Assembly (NCBI GenBank): GCA_958439425.1
Contig: CAUBVH010000013.1
Location: 1-63,998, forward strand
Reading direction: 5' to 3'
Source of the DNA: an uncultured Collinsella sp.
Lineage (GTDB): Bacteria; Actinomycetota; Coriobacteriia; Coriobacteriales; Coriobacteriaceae
Length of the DNA: 63,998 nt
Part shown: positions 45,390 to 54,150 of the stretch, piece by piece
Numbering within the stretch: position 1 is the stretch's first letter
Layout: each line of letters begins with the position of its first letter
The notes under the pieces: generated by a model
Databases searched by the model: none
What the model was told of the DNA's origin: nothing
The model's input: only the letters and a program-made list of their open reading frames with translations
Translations under genes and position numbers: made by a program

Positions 45390-45836
45390 ATGCAACGTGT
45401 ACTGTTTATCTGTCATGGCAACATCTGTCGCTCGACGATGGCCGAGTCGGTGTTTACCGAGCTCGTACGCCGCGCTGGGCGCGAGGCGGAGTTTGTCATC
45501 GATTCCGCGGCGACCTCGACCGAGGAGATCGGCAACCCGCCGCACCACGGTACCGTTGCCAAGCTACGCGAGGTCGGAATTCCTGTCGTCGCGCACCGTG
45601 CCCGCCAGGTGCGTCGCGCAGAGTATGGCAACTGGGATCACATGGTCTATATGGATGCTGAGAACGCGCGCGGTCTGCGTCGCATCTTTGGCGACGACCC
45701 CGACGGCAAGATTACGCGCTTGCTCGATTGGACCGAGCGCCCCGGCGACGTGGCTGACCCCTGGTACACCGGCAACTTCGATGCCACCTACCGCGATGTG
45801 CTCGACGGCTGTACGGCGATGCTCGAGCAGCTGTAG
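45390..45836 (+). CDS. Low-molecular-weight protein-tyrosine phosphatase
   Basis: 148-residue LMW-PTP. The phosphate loop CHGNICRS (8-15) has the nucleophilic cysteine (Cys8) and arginine (Arg14). The general acid is Asp in ADPWYTGNF. Family members dephosphorylate tyrosine kinases or exopolysaccharide proteins, and some act on arginine phosphate. No kinase is adjacent. AAAGG precedes the ATG. Confidence 0.92.
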   Translation: MQRVLFICHGNICRSTMAESVFTELVRRAGREAEFVIDSAATSTEEIGNPPHHGTVAKLREVGIPVVAHRARQVRRAEYGNWDHMVYMDAENARGLRRIFGDDPDGKITRLLDWTERPGDVADPWYTGNFDATYRDVLDGCTAMLEQL

Positions 45837-45870
45837 GCAAGCGAGGTCGCGGACCACGCCTTCGGCGCGA

Positions 45871-45966
45871 AATGAGCGTGGATAATTTCCCGCATGAAAA
45901 ATGAGCGTGGATTTTTTCCCACTTTGAGCGTTCGAGCGCGCTCTAAACGGGAGAAAATCCGCGCTC
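45871..45966. repeat. Tandem and inverted repeat between convergent genes
   Basis: AATGAGCGTGGAT occurs twice, 29 bases apart (45871 and 45900). The second copy pairs with the stretch at 45949-45966 (GAGCGTGGATTTTTTCCC against GGGAGAAAATCCGCGCTC). It lies between the phosphatase and the TIGR04076-type gene and touches the latter's stop region, so it may be a bidirectional terminator. Confidence 0.6.
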
Positions 45967-45968
45967 GA

Positions 45969-46298
45969 CTACTCGTCGACGATCTCGGCAAGCCAGACGT
46001 TCAGCGTATCGACCTCGGGGCAGCAGAACTTTGCCGTACCAGGCTCGTTGCCAGGCACGGTTCCGCCATAGCGCAGGATATCGATATAGGGAAAGCCCAC
46101 GTGACAGGCCATGGCGCACATCTTGCCGCGGTCTCGGTCGAAGTCAAAGACGTCTCCCGGCTTGTGACCATGGTGGCAGCGGCACGCGCCCAGCTGGTCC
46201 ACGCAGCTCACGCGGATACGCGGACGCTTGCCACGCGGCGCGCCAAGCGGCTTGTTCTCGCCCGCAGGCTTGATGCCGCCCTCGCCAGCATTACTCAT
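45969..46298 (-). CDS. TIGR04076-type small Cys-rich protein
   Basis: 109 residues with many Cys and His (CVDQLGACRCHHGHKPGD, CAMACH, KFCCPE), resembling the TIGR04076 family of unknown function, in which a C-terminal CP-type pair and a GD motif are conserved. Possible metal binding is inferred only. Its start overlaps the end of the pyridoxamine kinase gene by eight bases, so the two are translationally coupled. Confidence 0.75.
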   Translation of the reverse strand: MSNAGEGGIKPAGENKPLGAPRGKRPRIRVSCVDQLGACRCHHGHKPGDVFDFDRDRGKMCAMACHVGFPYIDILRYGGTVPGNEPGTAKFCCPEVDTLNVWLAEIVDE

Positions 46299-47115
46299 GG
46301 TCGATCACGTCCAGGCAGGCCTCGATGGGCAGACCGGCCGACTTGTCCTCTTGGTCGGCATTGCGCTCGATAAGCTCAGCCACCACACGCATGGCATCGG
46401 ACGTCGCGCGCTGCAGACTCCAACCTGCCATAACGCGGCCGACGAGCACCGCCGAAAACGTGTCGCCCGTGCCCGGGAAATAGACCGGAATGAGCTCAAA
46501 GGGAATCGTGAAGTACTCCCCCGCTACATGGTCGTAACCGATAACCGCGTTCGTGCCATTGACCACGGCGCTCGTAATGACCACCGACTTGGCACCCAGC
46601 TCGCGCACGGCGTCCACAAGGGCGCGGGCCTCATCGGGCGTAATTTGCTCGGCGATAGGCCTATCGGCAAGCAGGCACGCCTCGGTATAGTTGGGCACCG
46701 CGTAGTCTGCGCACTCCAGCAGGTGCCGCATAAGGCCAATCGTGGACTCGGGCACACCGGCATAGAGCTTGCCGTTGTCGCCCATGATGGGATCGACGAA
46801 AACCTTGGTGCCCTTTTGCGCGCGGCGGTGGCAAAAGTCCGAGATGATACGCGTCTCTTCCTCGGTCACGATAAAGCCGGTCGAGATGACGTCGAACTCA
46901 AAGCCGAGCTCCTCCCAGATAGCGAGGCTTTGGCGCACATACTCGGTGGTGTCGTGGATGTAGAACTTGGGGTAGTTGAGCGTGTCGGAAACGAGCGCCG
47001 TCGGCAGGTTATGGATACGGTAGCCCATGTGCGACAGCACCGGCAGCATGGCGGAAAGCGCGACCTTGCCGTAGCCGCACATATCGTTAATCAGCAGCAG
47101 CTGAGTATTCTTCAT
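46291..47115 (-). CDS. Pyridoxamine kinase (PdxY-type)
   Basis: Ribokinase-superfamily enzyme phosphorylating pyridoxal, pyridoxine or pyridoxamine in vitamin B6 salvage. 274 residues with the N-terminal INDMCGYGKVALS, the segment VPNYTEACLL, and the anion hole FPGTGDTFSAVL with the catalytic Asp. The short TIGR04076-type gene follows with an eight-base overlap. Confidence 0.9.
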   Translation of the reverse strand: MKNTQLLLINDMCGYGKVALSAMLPVLSHMGYRIHNLPTALVSDTLNYPKFYIHDTTEYVRQSLAIWEELGFEFDVISTGFIVTEEETRIISDFCHRRAQKGTKVFVDPIMGDNGKLYAGVPESTIGLMRHLLECADYAVPNYTEACLLADRPIAEQITPDEARALVDAVRELGAKSVVITSAVVNGTNAVIGYDHVAGEYFTIPFELIPVYFPGTGDTFSAVLVGRVMAGWSLQRATSDAMRVVAELIERNADQEDKSAGLPIEACLDVIDHE

Positions 47116-47319
47116 GAGGGTCTCCCTTGTTTCGGGCGCGGCGCGACAGCGCCATAGTGCAACTAAGTGTAGCGCAGGGAACGTTGCGAGCGGAGGCGAG
47201 CGGTATGAAGTGCAAATTGTTGCGGAAAGGTTACGGAAAATGATCCCTTTTCCTCCGTCCCCAAGGGATCACATGCACCGAAGCGGACCGTGGCTGAATC
47301 ACAGGTTGAGAACGGACAG

Positions 47320-47461
47320 CGAAAGTGTTCCTAAGCGAGCAAGGTGACGTGAAAGAGGAGGGCATAGGCCTTGTGGCCATGCCCGACGATTGAACGTCAG
47401 ATTGCCGCTTAGGAACGCTTGCAGCGTCGAGCGGTTACGGCGTTTGGTAAAACGCCGTAAC
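47320..47461 (-). repeat. Structured intergenic repeat, copy D
   Basis: Most divergent copy. The long-range stem is GTTCCTAAGCG (47327-47337) with CGCTTAGGAAC (47406-47416), fully paired but with a sequence unlike copies A-C. The internal hairpin is GGGCATAGGCC/GGCCATGCCC, and the end hairpin (47434-47461) is nearly identical to copy A. It lies in the divergent gap 47116-47562 between pyridoxamine kinase and MarR, not after a stop codon. The same gap holds a TGATCCCTT/AAGGGATCA palindrome at 47241-47271. Confidence 0.8.
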
Positions 47462-47478
47462 TTAATAAGTTTGGTACC

Positions 47479-47550
47479 TTGACATTGATTTCTCACGCTC
47501 CTAAATTGGTTAGGCACAAAACAATTCCTCTACCTAACTAAAGAAAGGAG
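47479..47550 (+). promoter_or_regulatory. Promoter and candidate MarR operator of the ABC exporter operon
   Basis: TTGACA (47479-47484) and TAAATT (47502-47507) are 17 bases apart. The -10 box is inside CCTAA-ATTGG-TTAGG (47500-47514), and a further CCTAACTAAAG follows about 20 bases on. These repeated TTAGG/CCTAA half-sites fit autoregulation by the MarR protein. Confidence 0.65.
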
Positions 47551-47562
47551 CGGCACTAATTC

Positions 47563-48069
47563 ATGTGCGATGAACCTCTTAGCCTTTGTTCGCACGAGCC
47601 CGGCGGCGACCCGTCACAGCCGGCGGATGTACCCGAAGCGGTCAGCGCCGAAGACAAGCTTGCCAAGCGCATCCTCAATAATCTGGGCTTTTGCGGCCAT
47701 TACATGCACTTTCATGGCGGAGGCGTATCCGGCAAGGCGCCCATCATTTGCCTGCTGGCCAAGCAGCCCGGCGGTGAGATGTCGCAGCAGGAACTCGGCA
47801 TGCACTTTGACCTCAAGCCGGGATCGCTTTCCGAGATCCTGTCCAAGCTCGAGGTCAACGGCCTCATCGAGCGCAGCCGTAACCCCAAGGATCGACGGCA
47901 ACTCACCATTCGCCTGACCGAAACCGGCCGGGAAAATGCCCGCATCGACCAAGCGGCCCGCATTCGCTTTAGAGAGCAGGCCTTTAGCGCGCTCACCCAC
48001 GACGAGCGCGAGGAACTCGCCGAAATGCTCGATAAAATCCGCGTAACCTGGGAGGAACTGGATGATTAA
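47563..48069 (+). CDS. MarR-family transcriptional regulator
   Basis: 168 residues with a winged helix (about 55-125; MSQQELGMHFDLKPGSLSEI as recognition part, NPKDRRQLTIRLTETG as wing) and flanking dimerisation helices. It usually represses efflux genes and is released by small ligands. It overlaps the ABC gene by eight bases, and its promoter carries likely operator half-sites. AAAGGAG precedes the ATG. Confidence 0.9.
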   Translation: MCDEPLSLCSHEPGGDPSQPADVPEAVSAEDKLAKRILNNLGFCGHYMHFHGGGVSGKAPIICLLAKQPGGEMSQQELGMHFDLKPGSLSEILSKLEVNGLIERSRNPKDRRQLTIRLTETGRENARIDQAARIRFREQAFSALTHDEREELAEMLDKIRVTWEELDD

Positions 48070-49876
48070 AACCCTCATGGGAAGCATCCGCGACTATATG
48101 AAGGTCACCGTTGCCACGCCGCTGCTCGTGCTTGGCGAGGTGCTCTGCGAGATGCTGATTCCATTTATCACCGCCAACCTGATCGACGCCATCAAAGACG
48201 GCGCCACCGTAGCCGAGATGCTTCCCACCGCAGGCTTTTTGGTGCTCATCGCGCTGACGTCGCTTGCTTTTGGCGCCGCGGCCGGCGTCACCTGCAGCCA
48301 TGCGAGCTGCGGGTTCGCCAAGAACCTGCGTCACGACCTGTTCTGCAAGATCCAGACGTTCAGCTTTGCCAACATCGATGAGTTCTCGAGCTCCTCGCTC
48401 GTCACGCGCCTGACCACCGATATCAACAACGTGCAGCAGGCCTTTATGATGATCATCCGTATCGCCGTGCGCGCGCCGCTGGTATTGATCTTCGCCTTTA
48501 CCATGGCGTTTATCATGGGCGGCAGCGTCGCCATGGTCTACCTGGTCATCATTCCGCTGCTGGGCTTTGGACTGTTCTTTATCATCTTTAAGGTGCGCCC
48601 CATCTTCTCGCGCGTGTTCCACAAGTACGATGCCCTTAACGAGTCCGTCGAGGAAAACGTCACCGGCATGCGCGTGGTCAAGAGCTATGTGCGCGAAGAC
48701 TTTGAGAAGGAGAAGTTCGCGACCGCCGCGCGCGACGTCCAGATGGACTTCACCCGCGCCGAGAAGCTGCTCGCCTTTAACAACCCCATGATGAACATCT
48801 GCGTCAACGGCGCGTTTGTCGTCATCATCTACCTGGGCTCCAAGCTCATCATCACGAGCCAGGGCACGCTGTTCGACGTGGGCCAGCTCTCCTCGACCTT
48901 TACCTATGGTTTCCAGATTCTCATGAGCCTGATGCAGCTGTCGATGATCTTTGTCATGGTGACCATGGCCGACGAATCGGCACACCGCATTGCCGAGGTG
49001 CTGGCCGCCGAGCCCACGATCGCCGATCCCGCCGAGCCCGTGCTCGAGGTTGCCGACGGTTCCATCGACTTTGACCACGTGAGCTTTAAGTATTCCAAGC
49101 ATGCGAAGCGCCAGGCGCTCGACGATATCGACCTGCACATTACGAGCGGCGAGACCATCGGCATCATCGGCGGCACCGGCTCGGCCAAGTCCACGCTCGT
49201 TAACCTCATCGCCCGCCTGTACGACACCACCGAAGGCGCTGTGCGCGTGGGCGGCGTGGACGTGCGCGACTACGACCTGGACGCGCTGCGTCACCAGGTC
49301 GCCATGGTGCTGCAGAAAAACGTGCTGTTTAGCGGCACCGTCGCCGAGAACCTGCGTTGGGGCGACCCGAACGCCACCGACGAGGAAGTCCGCGAGGCAG
49401 CGCATCTGGCCTGCGCCGACGAGTTTGTCGACGGTTTCCCCAAGGGCTACGACACCTGGATCGAACAGGGCGGCTCCAATGTTTCCGGCGGTCAGAAGCA
49501 GCGCCTGTGCATTGCACGCGCCCTGCTGCGTCGCCCCAAGATCTTGATCCTGGACGACTCCACCAGCGCCGTCGACACCAAGACCGACGCCAAGATCCGC
49601 GCAGGGCTGGCAAGCTATCTGCCCAACACGACCAAGCTCATCATCGCCCAGCGCATCAGCTCCGTGCAGGACGCAGACCGCATCATCGTCATGGAGGGCG
49701 GCCGTATCGCGCAGATCGGCAACCATGACGAACTACTCAAGACGAGCGAGATCTACCGCGAGACCTTTACCTCGCAAAACAAGATGTCTGCCGAGGGCGA
49801 AGGGGCCGTCGAGGCCGACACCGAGGCATCCGCAACGCAAGCTCAGACCCAGGAAGGAGGCGAGGCACATGAGTAA
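48062..49876 (+). CDS. ABC exporter subunit with degenerate ATP site (heterodimer, first half)
   Basis: 604 residues: six-helix transmembrane domain (about 1-310) and nucleotide-binding domain (about 335-585). Walker A is GGTGSAKST (370-378), the signature VSGGQKQR, and Walker B reads ILILDDSTSAVD with Asp in place of the catalytic Glu. This matches the degenerate half of heterodimeric multidrug exporters such as TM287/288. A Glu/Ala-rich tail follows. The next gene overlaps by eight bases. Confidence 0.93.
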   Translation: MIKTLMGSIRDYMKVTVATPLLVLGEVLCEMLIPFITANLIDAIKDGATVAEMLPTAGFLVLIALTSLAFGAAAGVTCSHASCGFAKNLRHDLFCKIQTFSFANIDEFSSSSLVTRLTTDINNVQQAFMMIIRIAVRAPLVLIFAFTMAFIMGGSVAMVYLVIIPLLGFGLFFIIFKVRPIFSRVFHKYDALNESVEENVTGMRVVKSYVREDFEKEKFATAARDVQMDFTRAEKLLAFNNPMMNICVNGAFVVIIYLGSKLIITSQGTLFDVGQLSSTFTYGFQILMSLMQLSMIFVMVTMADESAHRIAEVLAAEPTIADPAEPVLEVADGSIDFDHVSFKYSKHAKRQALDDIDLHITSGETIGIIGGTGSAKSTLVNLIARLYDTTEGAVRVGGVDVRDYDLDALRHQVAMVLQKNVLFSGTVAENLRWGDPNATDEEVREAAHLACADEFVDGFPKGYDTWIEQGGSNVSGGQKQRLCIARALLRRPKILILDDSTSAVDTKTDAKIRAGLASYLPNTTKLIIAQRISSVQDADRIIVMEGGRIAQIGNHDELLKTSEIYRETFTSQNKMSAEGEGAVEADTEASATQAQTQEGGEAHE

Positions 49877-51788
49877 GGCAACGACCGCCGAGCGCGCGCT
49901 CAACCGTAAGGGCGGCACCATGTCGCGCCTCATCAAGACGCTCTTTGGCTTCTATCCCGTGCTTTTGCCCCTTGTCGTCGCCGGCGTGGTGCTCTGCGCC
50001 ATCATCAACTCCATCGGCGCGACCTTCCTGCAGAGCGCCCTGCAGATTATTAGCGAATCGTGGCAGTCGGGCGATTGGGAAGCCGCACAGCCCAAGATTC
50101 TGCAGCTCGTGACCACCCTCGCCTGCATCTACGGCGTCGGTGTCCTGTCCTCGCTCTTCTGGAACCGCGCCATGGCTATCGTCACGCAGGGCTCGCTCGA
50201 GAAGCTGCGCGAGATGATGTTCAACCGCATGCAGGACCTGCCGATCCGCTACTTCGACACGCACCAGCGCGGCGATATCATGAGCCACTACACCAACGAC
50301 ATCGACACGCTGCGTCAGATGATCAGCCAGTCGCTGCCCAACCTGCTCATGACGATCATCATCATCGTCACGGTGTTCTTTATCATGCTGTACTACAGCG
50401 TGTGGATGTGCCTGGTCATCATCGCCGGCGTCGCCTTTATGACCTTTATGACCAAGCTGCTCGGCTCCAACTCCGCGCGCTTCTTTATTGCGCAGCAGAC
50501 CGAGCTCGGCGTGGTCGAGGGCCATATCGAGGAAGTTATGAACGGCCAGAAAGTCGTCAAGGCGTTCTGCCACGAGTCTGCCGCCGAGGCCGATTTTGAC
50601 GAGCGCAACGAAAAGCTCTTCGAGGTCTCACAGAAGGCCAACATGTACGCTAACATCCTCATGCCCATCCTTATGAACCTGGGCAACCTGCTCTACGTGC
50701 TGGTGGCCCTTGCCGGCGGCATTTTCCTGGCGCTGGGCGTGCCCAACCTGAGCATCTCGGGCATGGCGCTGTCGATCGCCGTCGTGGTGCCGTTCCTCAA
50801 CATGACCAAGCAGTTCTGCGGACAGATCGGCCAGATCTCGCAGCAGATCAACGCCGTGGTCATGGGCCTCGCCGGCGCCGACCGTATCTTTGAGCTCATC
50901 GACGAGAAGCCCGAAGCCGACGAAGGCTATGTGACGCTCGTCAACGCGCAGGTCAACCCCGATACTTGGCAGCTCGAGGAGGCCGACCACCACACCGGCA
51001 TGTGGGCATGGAAGCATCCGCACCGCGCAACCGGCGAGATCGAGTACGTACCGCTGCGCGGCGACCTGGTCATGGACAACGTCGACTTTGGCTACACGCC
51101 CGACCACGAGGTGCTGCACGGCGTGTCCGTGTTTGCCAAGCCGGGCCAGAAGGTCGCGTTTGTCGGCGCCACCGGAGCCGGCAAGACGACCATCACCAAC
51201 CTCATCAACCGCTTCTACGACATCGCCGACGGCAAGATCCGCTACGACGGCATCAACGTCAACAAGATCCGCAAGGCCGACCTGCGCCGAAGCCTGGGCG
51301 TCGTGCTGCAGGACGTGAACCTGTTCACCGGCACCGTGATGGATAACATCCGCTACGGCAACCTGGATGCGACCGACGAGGAGTGCATCGCGGCGGCCAA
51401 GCTCGCGGGCGCGGACGACTTTATCACCCGCCTGCCCGACGGCTATGACACCATGCTCACCGGCAACGGCGCCCAGCTGTCGCAGGGCCAGCGCCAGCTG
51501 ATTTCGATCGCACGCGCCGCCGTCGCCGATCCGCCGGCAATGATTCTGGACGAGGCAACGAGCTCCATCGACACCCGCACCGAGGCTATCGTGCAGGCGG
51601 GCATGGACAAGCTCATGGAAGGCCGCACGACGTTTGTCATCGCACACCGCCTGTCCACCGTGCGCAACTCTGACGCGATCATCTGTCTGGATCACGGCCG
51701 CATCATCGAGCGCGGCAACCACGACGAGCTGATCGCCAAGCGCGGGTACTACTACCAGCTGTACACGGGTGCGTTTGAGCTGGAGTAG
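49869..51788 (+). CDS. ABC exporter subunit with canonical ATP site (heterodimer, second half)
   Basis: 639 residues from the ATG at 49869 (GGAAGGAGG upstream); the frame extends to 49725 inside the previous gene. Six-helix transmembrane domain (about 20-340) and nucleotide-binding domain (about 385-635) with Walker A GATGAGKTT (433-441), signature LSQGQRQL, and an intact Walker B MILDEATSSID with the catalytic Glu. It pairs with the preceding subunit. Drugs or lipids are typical substrates. Confidence 0.93.
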   Translation: MSKATTAERALNRKGGTMSRLIKTLFGFYPVLLPLVVAGVVLCAIINSIGATFLQSALQIISESWQSGDWEAAQPKILQLVTTLACIYGVGVLSSLFWNRAMAIVTQGSLEKLREMMFNRMQDLPIRYFDTHQRGDIMSHYTNDIDTLRQMISQSLPNLLMTIIIIVTVFFIMLYYSVWMCLVIIAGVAFMTFMTKLLGSNSARFFIAQQTELGVVEGHIEEVMNGQKVVKAFCHESAAEADFDERNEKLFEVSQKANMYANILMPILMNLGNLLYVLVALAGGIFLALGVPNLSISGMALSIAVVVPFLNMTKQFCGQIGQISQQINAVVMGLAGADRIFELIDEKPEADEGYVTLVNAQVNPDTWQLEEADHHTGMWAWKHPHRATGEIEYVPLRGDLVMDNVDFGYTPDHEVLHGVSVFAKPGQKVAFVGATGAGKTTITNLINRFYDIADGKIRYDGINVNKIRKADLRRSLGVVLQDVNLFTGTVMDNIRYGNLDATDEECIAAAKLAGADDFITRLPDGYDTMLTGNGAQLSQGQRQLISIARAAVADPPAMILDEATSSIDTRTEAIVQAGMDKLMEGRTTFVIAHRLSTVRNSDAIICLDHGRIIERGNHDELIAKRGYYYQLYTGAFELE

Positions 51789-51803
51789 GAACGGTTACTG
51801 ACG

Positions 51804-51910
51804 GAGGGTTCCCCGGGGCGTCGGGGTAATTCCTCCGTGCTCAAACATTCTCGCAACGCTTAAGAAACTGCGCGCGGAGGAAATACCCCGCCGCCCTGGG
51901 GAACCCTCCT
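51804..51910. repeat. Inverted repeat with 35-base arms
   Basis: Arms 51804-51838 and 51876-51910 match at 32 of 35 positions, starting GGAGGGTTCCCC and ending GGGGAACCCTCC, across a 37-base loop. It lies just after the ABC exporter operon and before its likely terminator. MITE-like or a structured 3' UTR. Confidence 0.75.
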
Positions 51911-51953
51911 GCGCGCAATCAGCCCGTTGTTTAAAACGGAATAAAGGTTAGTG

Positions 51954-51988
51954 AGGCCCCGGCCGTTTGGCCAGGGCCTCGTTTTGTT
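51954..51988 (+). terminator. Rho-independent terminator after the ABC exporter
   Basis: GAGGCCCCGGCC and GGCCAGGGCCTC close over a short loop and are followed by GTTTTGTT. Confidence 0.8.
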
Positions 51989-51994
51989 AGTCTT

Positions 51995-52086
51995 TTTGGG
52001 ACGGGGCTTTTTAGCGGCCCTGTGCCAAATACGGCGTCATGCTTCGACGGCACCAGATTGGGTAGCTAAAAAAGCCCCGTCCCAAA
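51995..52086. repeat. Inverted repeat next to the LysR gene
   Basis: TTTGGGACGGGGCTTTTTAG (51995-52014) pairs with CTAAAAAAGCCCCGTCCCAA (near 52066-52085) across about 50 bases. It ends five bases before the LysR stop codon. It could terminate the convergent genes or be a small repeat element. Confidence 0.7.
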
Positions 52087-52090
52087 TGAG

Positions 52091-52969
52091 CTAGTTGAGG
52101 AGTTGGGCTATGGCGTTGACGAATTTTTGGACTTGGAGGGTGGGCTCGAGCGGGTAGTGCAAATAGACCGGCACCTCGCGACCGCATAGAAACGGTACGC
52201 CCACAAAGGCCGGGTGCACGCCCGACCACGCTCCGCAGGTGAGCACCGCGTCACCCTTTTCCTCCGCCTCGTTAAAGAGCGCAAAGTCGAAGCTATCCAC
52301 ATCAATCACGTCCACGCCGCCGTCGGCCAACAGGTCGATGCGCAGGCTGTCCATGGCGTCGTTGCCGTGGCGCAGTACGCGCAGACGCATACCCTCCAAG
52401 TCGGCGACCGTAATGCGATTCTTGCGCGCCAGCGGACTCGTGCGCGGCAGGTCGATATAAAACGGCACGTTGACAATGCGGAGCTTTTGGCAGGCGTCAC
52501 CCCAGCGCGGGGTCGAAAAACTCGACTGCACCACATCGACCTCGCGGCCTAAGCTGCGCATAACGGTCTCGCGCTCGTCGTAGAGGTCGCTTACCGGCAC
52601 GATCTCAAATCGCAGCGACGGTTCCAAATCGTGGATGCCCGACCACATCGACAGCGTTTGGCGCCCCGGGCACATCATCGACACGCCCAGGCGCACGGCA
52701 CCGCCATCGCCCGCCGCGCGTCGGGCACGGCGCAGCGCGTCCTCGGACTGCCGCATGATCGAGCGCGCGTCGTCCACCAGCAGTGCGCCGGCCGGCGTCA
52801 CTTTGACGCCCGAGTGCGAGCGTTCGAACAGCGTGATGCCGAACTCGGCCTCGAAGCCCGACACCTGCTTGACGAGCGCCGGAGTCGACACGCGCAATTG
52901 TGCCGCCGCACGCGAGAAGCTTCCCAGCTCCGCAGCGGCCGATATGGCCTCAAGTCGTCGATCGTACAC
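52091..52969 (-). CDS. LysR-family transcriptional regulator
   Basis: 292 residues from a GTG at 52969 with GGGAG upstream; an ATG at 53002 is in frame but less well placed. Winged helix at about 1-60 (RRLEAISAAAELGSFSRAAA, the LysR signature) and an effector-binding domain at about 85-292. It is divergent from the SDR-MFS-Gfo/Idh operon and probably activates it. The inducer is unknown. Confidence 0.9.
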   Translation of the reverse strand: MYDRRLEAISAAAELGSFSRAAAQLRVSTPALVKQVSGFEAEFGITLFERSHSGVKVTPAGALLVDDARSIMRQSEDALRRARRAAGDGGAVRLGVSMMCPGRQTLSMWSGIHDLEPSLRFEIVPVSDLYDERETVMRSLGREVDVVQSSFSTPRWGDACQKLRIVNVPFYIDLPRTSPLARKNRITVADLEGMRLRVLRHGNDAMDSLRIDLLADGGVDVIDVDSFDFALFNEAEEKGDAVLTCGAWSGVHPAFVGVPFLCGREVPVYLHYPLEPTLQVQKFVNAIAQLLN

Positions 52970-53097
52970 GTCAATCTCCCGTTTTCGCGCCCGTGGCCAC
53001 ATGGTGCCACAGGAGGTTGTTTTCGCAGGTCATGCGCTCAATTGAGAATAAACTGCATCGCACAGTGTAAACCTATGGTTAACGCCATTCTAACAAA

Positions 53098-53129
53098 TAT
53101 GCAATTCACCTGCGCAAATGCAAAGCATA
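53098..53129. promoter_or_regulatory. Possible LysR binding site
   Basis: TATGC and GCATA flank a 22-base centre that holds CAATTCACCTGCGCAAATG, in the divergent region between LysR and SDR. The TGCA...TGCA repeat is weak, and assignment rests on position. Confidence 0.35.
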
Positions 53130-53202
53130 CGATAACCAGCGAAAACCACGTGGGTCGGTTAATGGGAGCGACCCACCGGGAGGCATAAGAAGGGAAGTTC
53201 CT

Positions 53203-54084
53203 ATGAGCAATTGGCTTAAGCTCGAGGGCGATGTCTGCGCCGTGACCGGCGCGCTCGGCGGCATGGGCGCCGAAATCTGCCGCGAGTTCGCCCGCAACGG
53301 CGCCAACGTCGTCCTGCTCGATCTGAACGAGGAGAAGGTCAAAGCCGCTGCCGCCGACCTCGCTGCCGAGTTTGGCATCCACGCCGAGGGCTACAAGATG
53401 AACGCCACCGACGAGGCCGAGGTTCAGGCTGCCGTCGACGCCACCATCGCCAACTTCGGCCGCGTCGACGTCCTCGTCAACACTGCCGGCATCCTGCGCT
53501 TCGCCGCCATGGAGGACCTGCCGCTGAGCGACTGGGAGCAGGTGCTCAACGTCAACCTCACCGGCTACTTCATCACCTCGCAGCGCTTTGGTCGCGAGAT
53601 GATTAAGGCCGGGCAGGGCCGCCTGGTGCACATCTCGACCGTCGCCAGCCACTCCCCCGAGACGTTCTCGGGCGTGTACAGCTCCACCAAGGCCGGCGTC
53701 AACATGATGTCCAAGATGCTAGCCGCCGAGTGGGGTCCCTACGGCGTCCGCTCCAACTGCGTCGAGCCCTGCTTTGTCAAGACCCCCATGTCGGCGAGCT
53801 TTTACGCCGACCCCGAGGTCGAAAAGAGCCGCAGCCGCCTGATCGCCACGCGCCGCATCGGCGAGGTCAGCGATATCGCCAACGCCGTGATGTTCCTGGC
53901 GTCCAAGCGCTCGGACTTTACCACCGGCGACGCCATCAAGGTCGACGGCGGCTTCTCCAACATGATGGGCGACCTCACCGCCAAGCCCGGCGGCCGCCGC
54001 GCCTTTGCCGACAACTACCTCAAGAACAAGGGCGTCGAGCTCTGGTCCGATGAGTCCGGCGTCGCAAAGCCGACTGACCAGTAA
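53203..54084 (+). CDS. SDR-family oxidoreductase
   Basis: Classical short-chain dehydrogenase of 293 residues. NAD(P) loop TGALGGMG (15-22), NTAG (93-96), catalytic Ser at about 145 with Tyr159 and Lys163 (YSSTK), and a C-terminal extension of about 35 residues (GDLTAKPGGRRAFADNYL). Asp40 after the second strand suggests NAD. AAGGGAAG precedes the ATG. First gene of a three-gene operon with an MFS and a Gfo/Idh dehydrogenase; polyol or sugar-acid oxidation is plausible. Confidence 0.9.
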   Translation: MSNWLKLEGDVCAVTGALGGMGAEICREFARNGANVVLLDLNEEKVKAAAADLAAEFGIHAEGYKMNATDEAEVQAAVDATIANFGRVDVLVNTAGILRFAAMEDLPLSDWEQVLNVNLTGYFITSQRFGREMIKAGQGRLVHISTVASHSPETFSGVYSSTKAGVNMMSKMLAAEWGPYGVRSNCVEPCFVKTPMSASFYADPEVEKSRSRLIATRRIGEVSDIANAVMFLASKRSDFTTGDAIKVDGGFSNMMGDLTAKPGGRRAFADNYLKNKGVELWSDESGVAKPTDQ

Positions 54085-54150
54085 ACCAACCTGACAGGGA
54101 GGTCCCGCGGACACGCCCGTCCCTCCCCCGTATCGATTAGAAAGAGTCCC

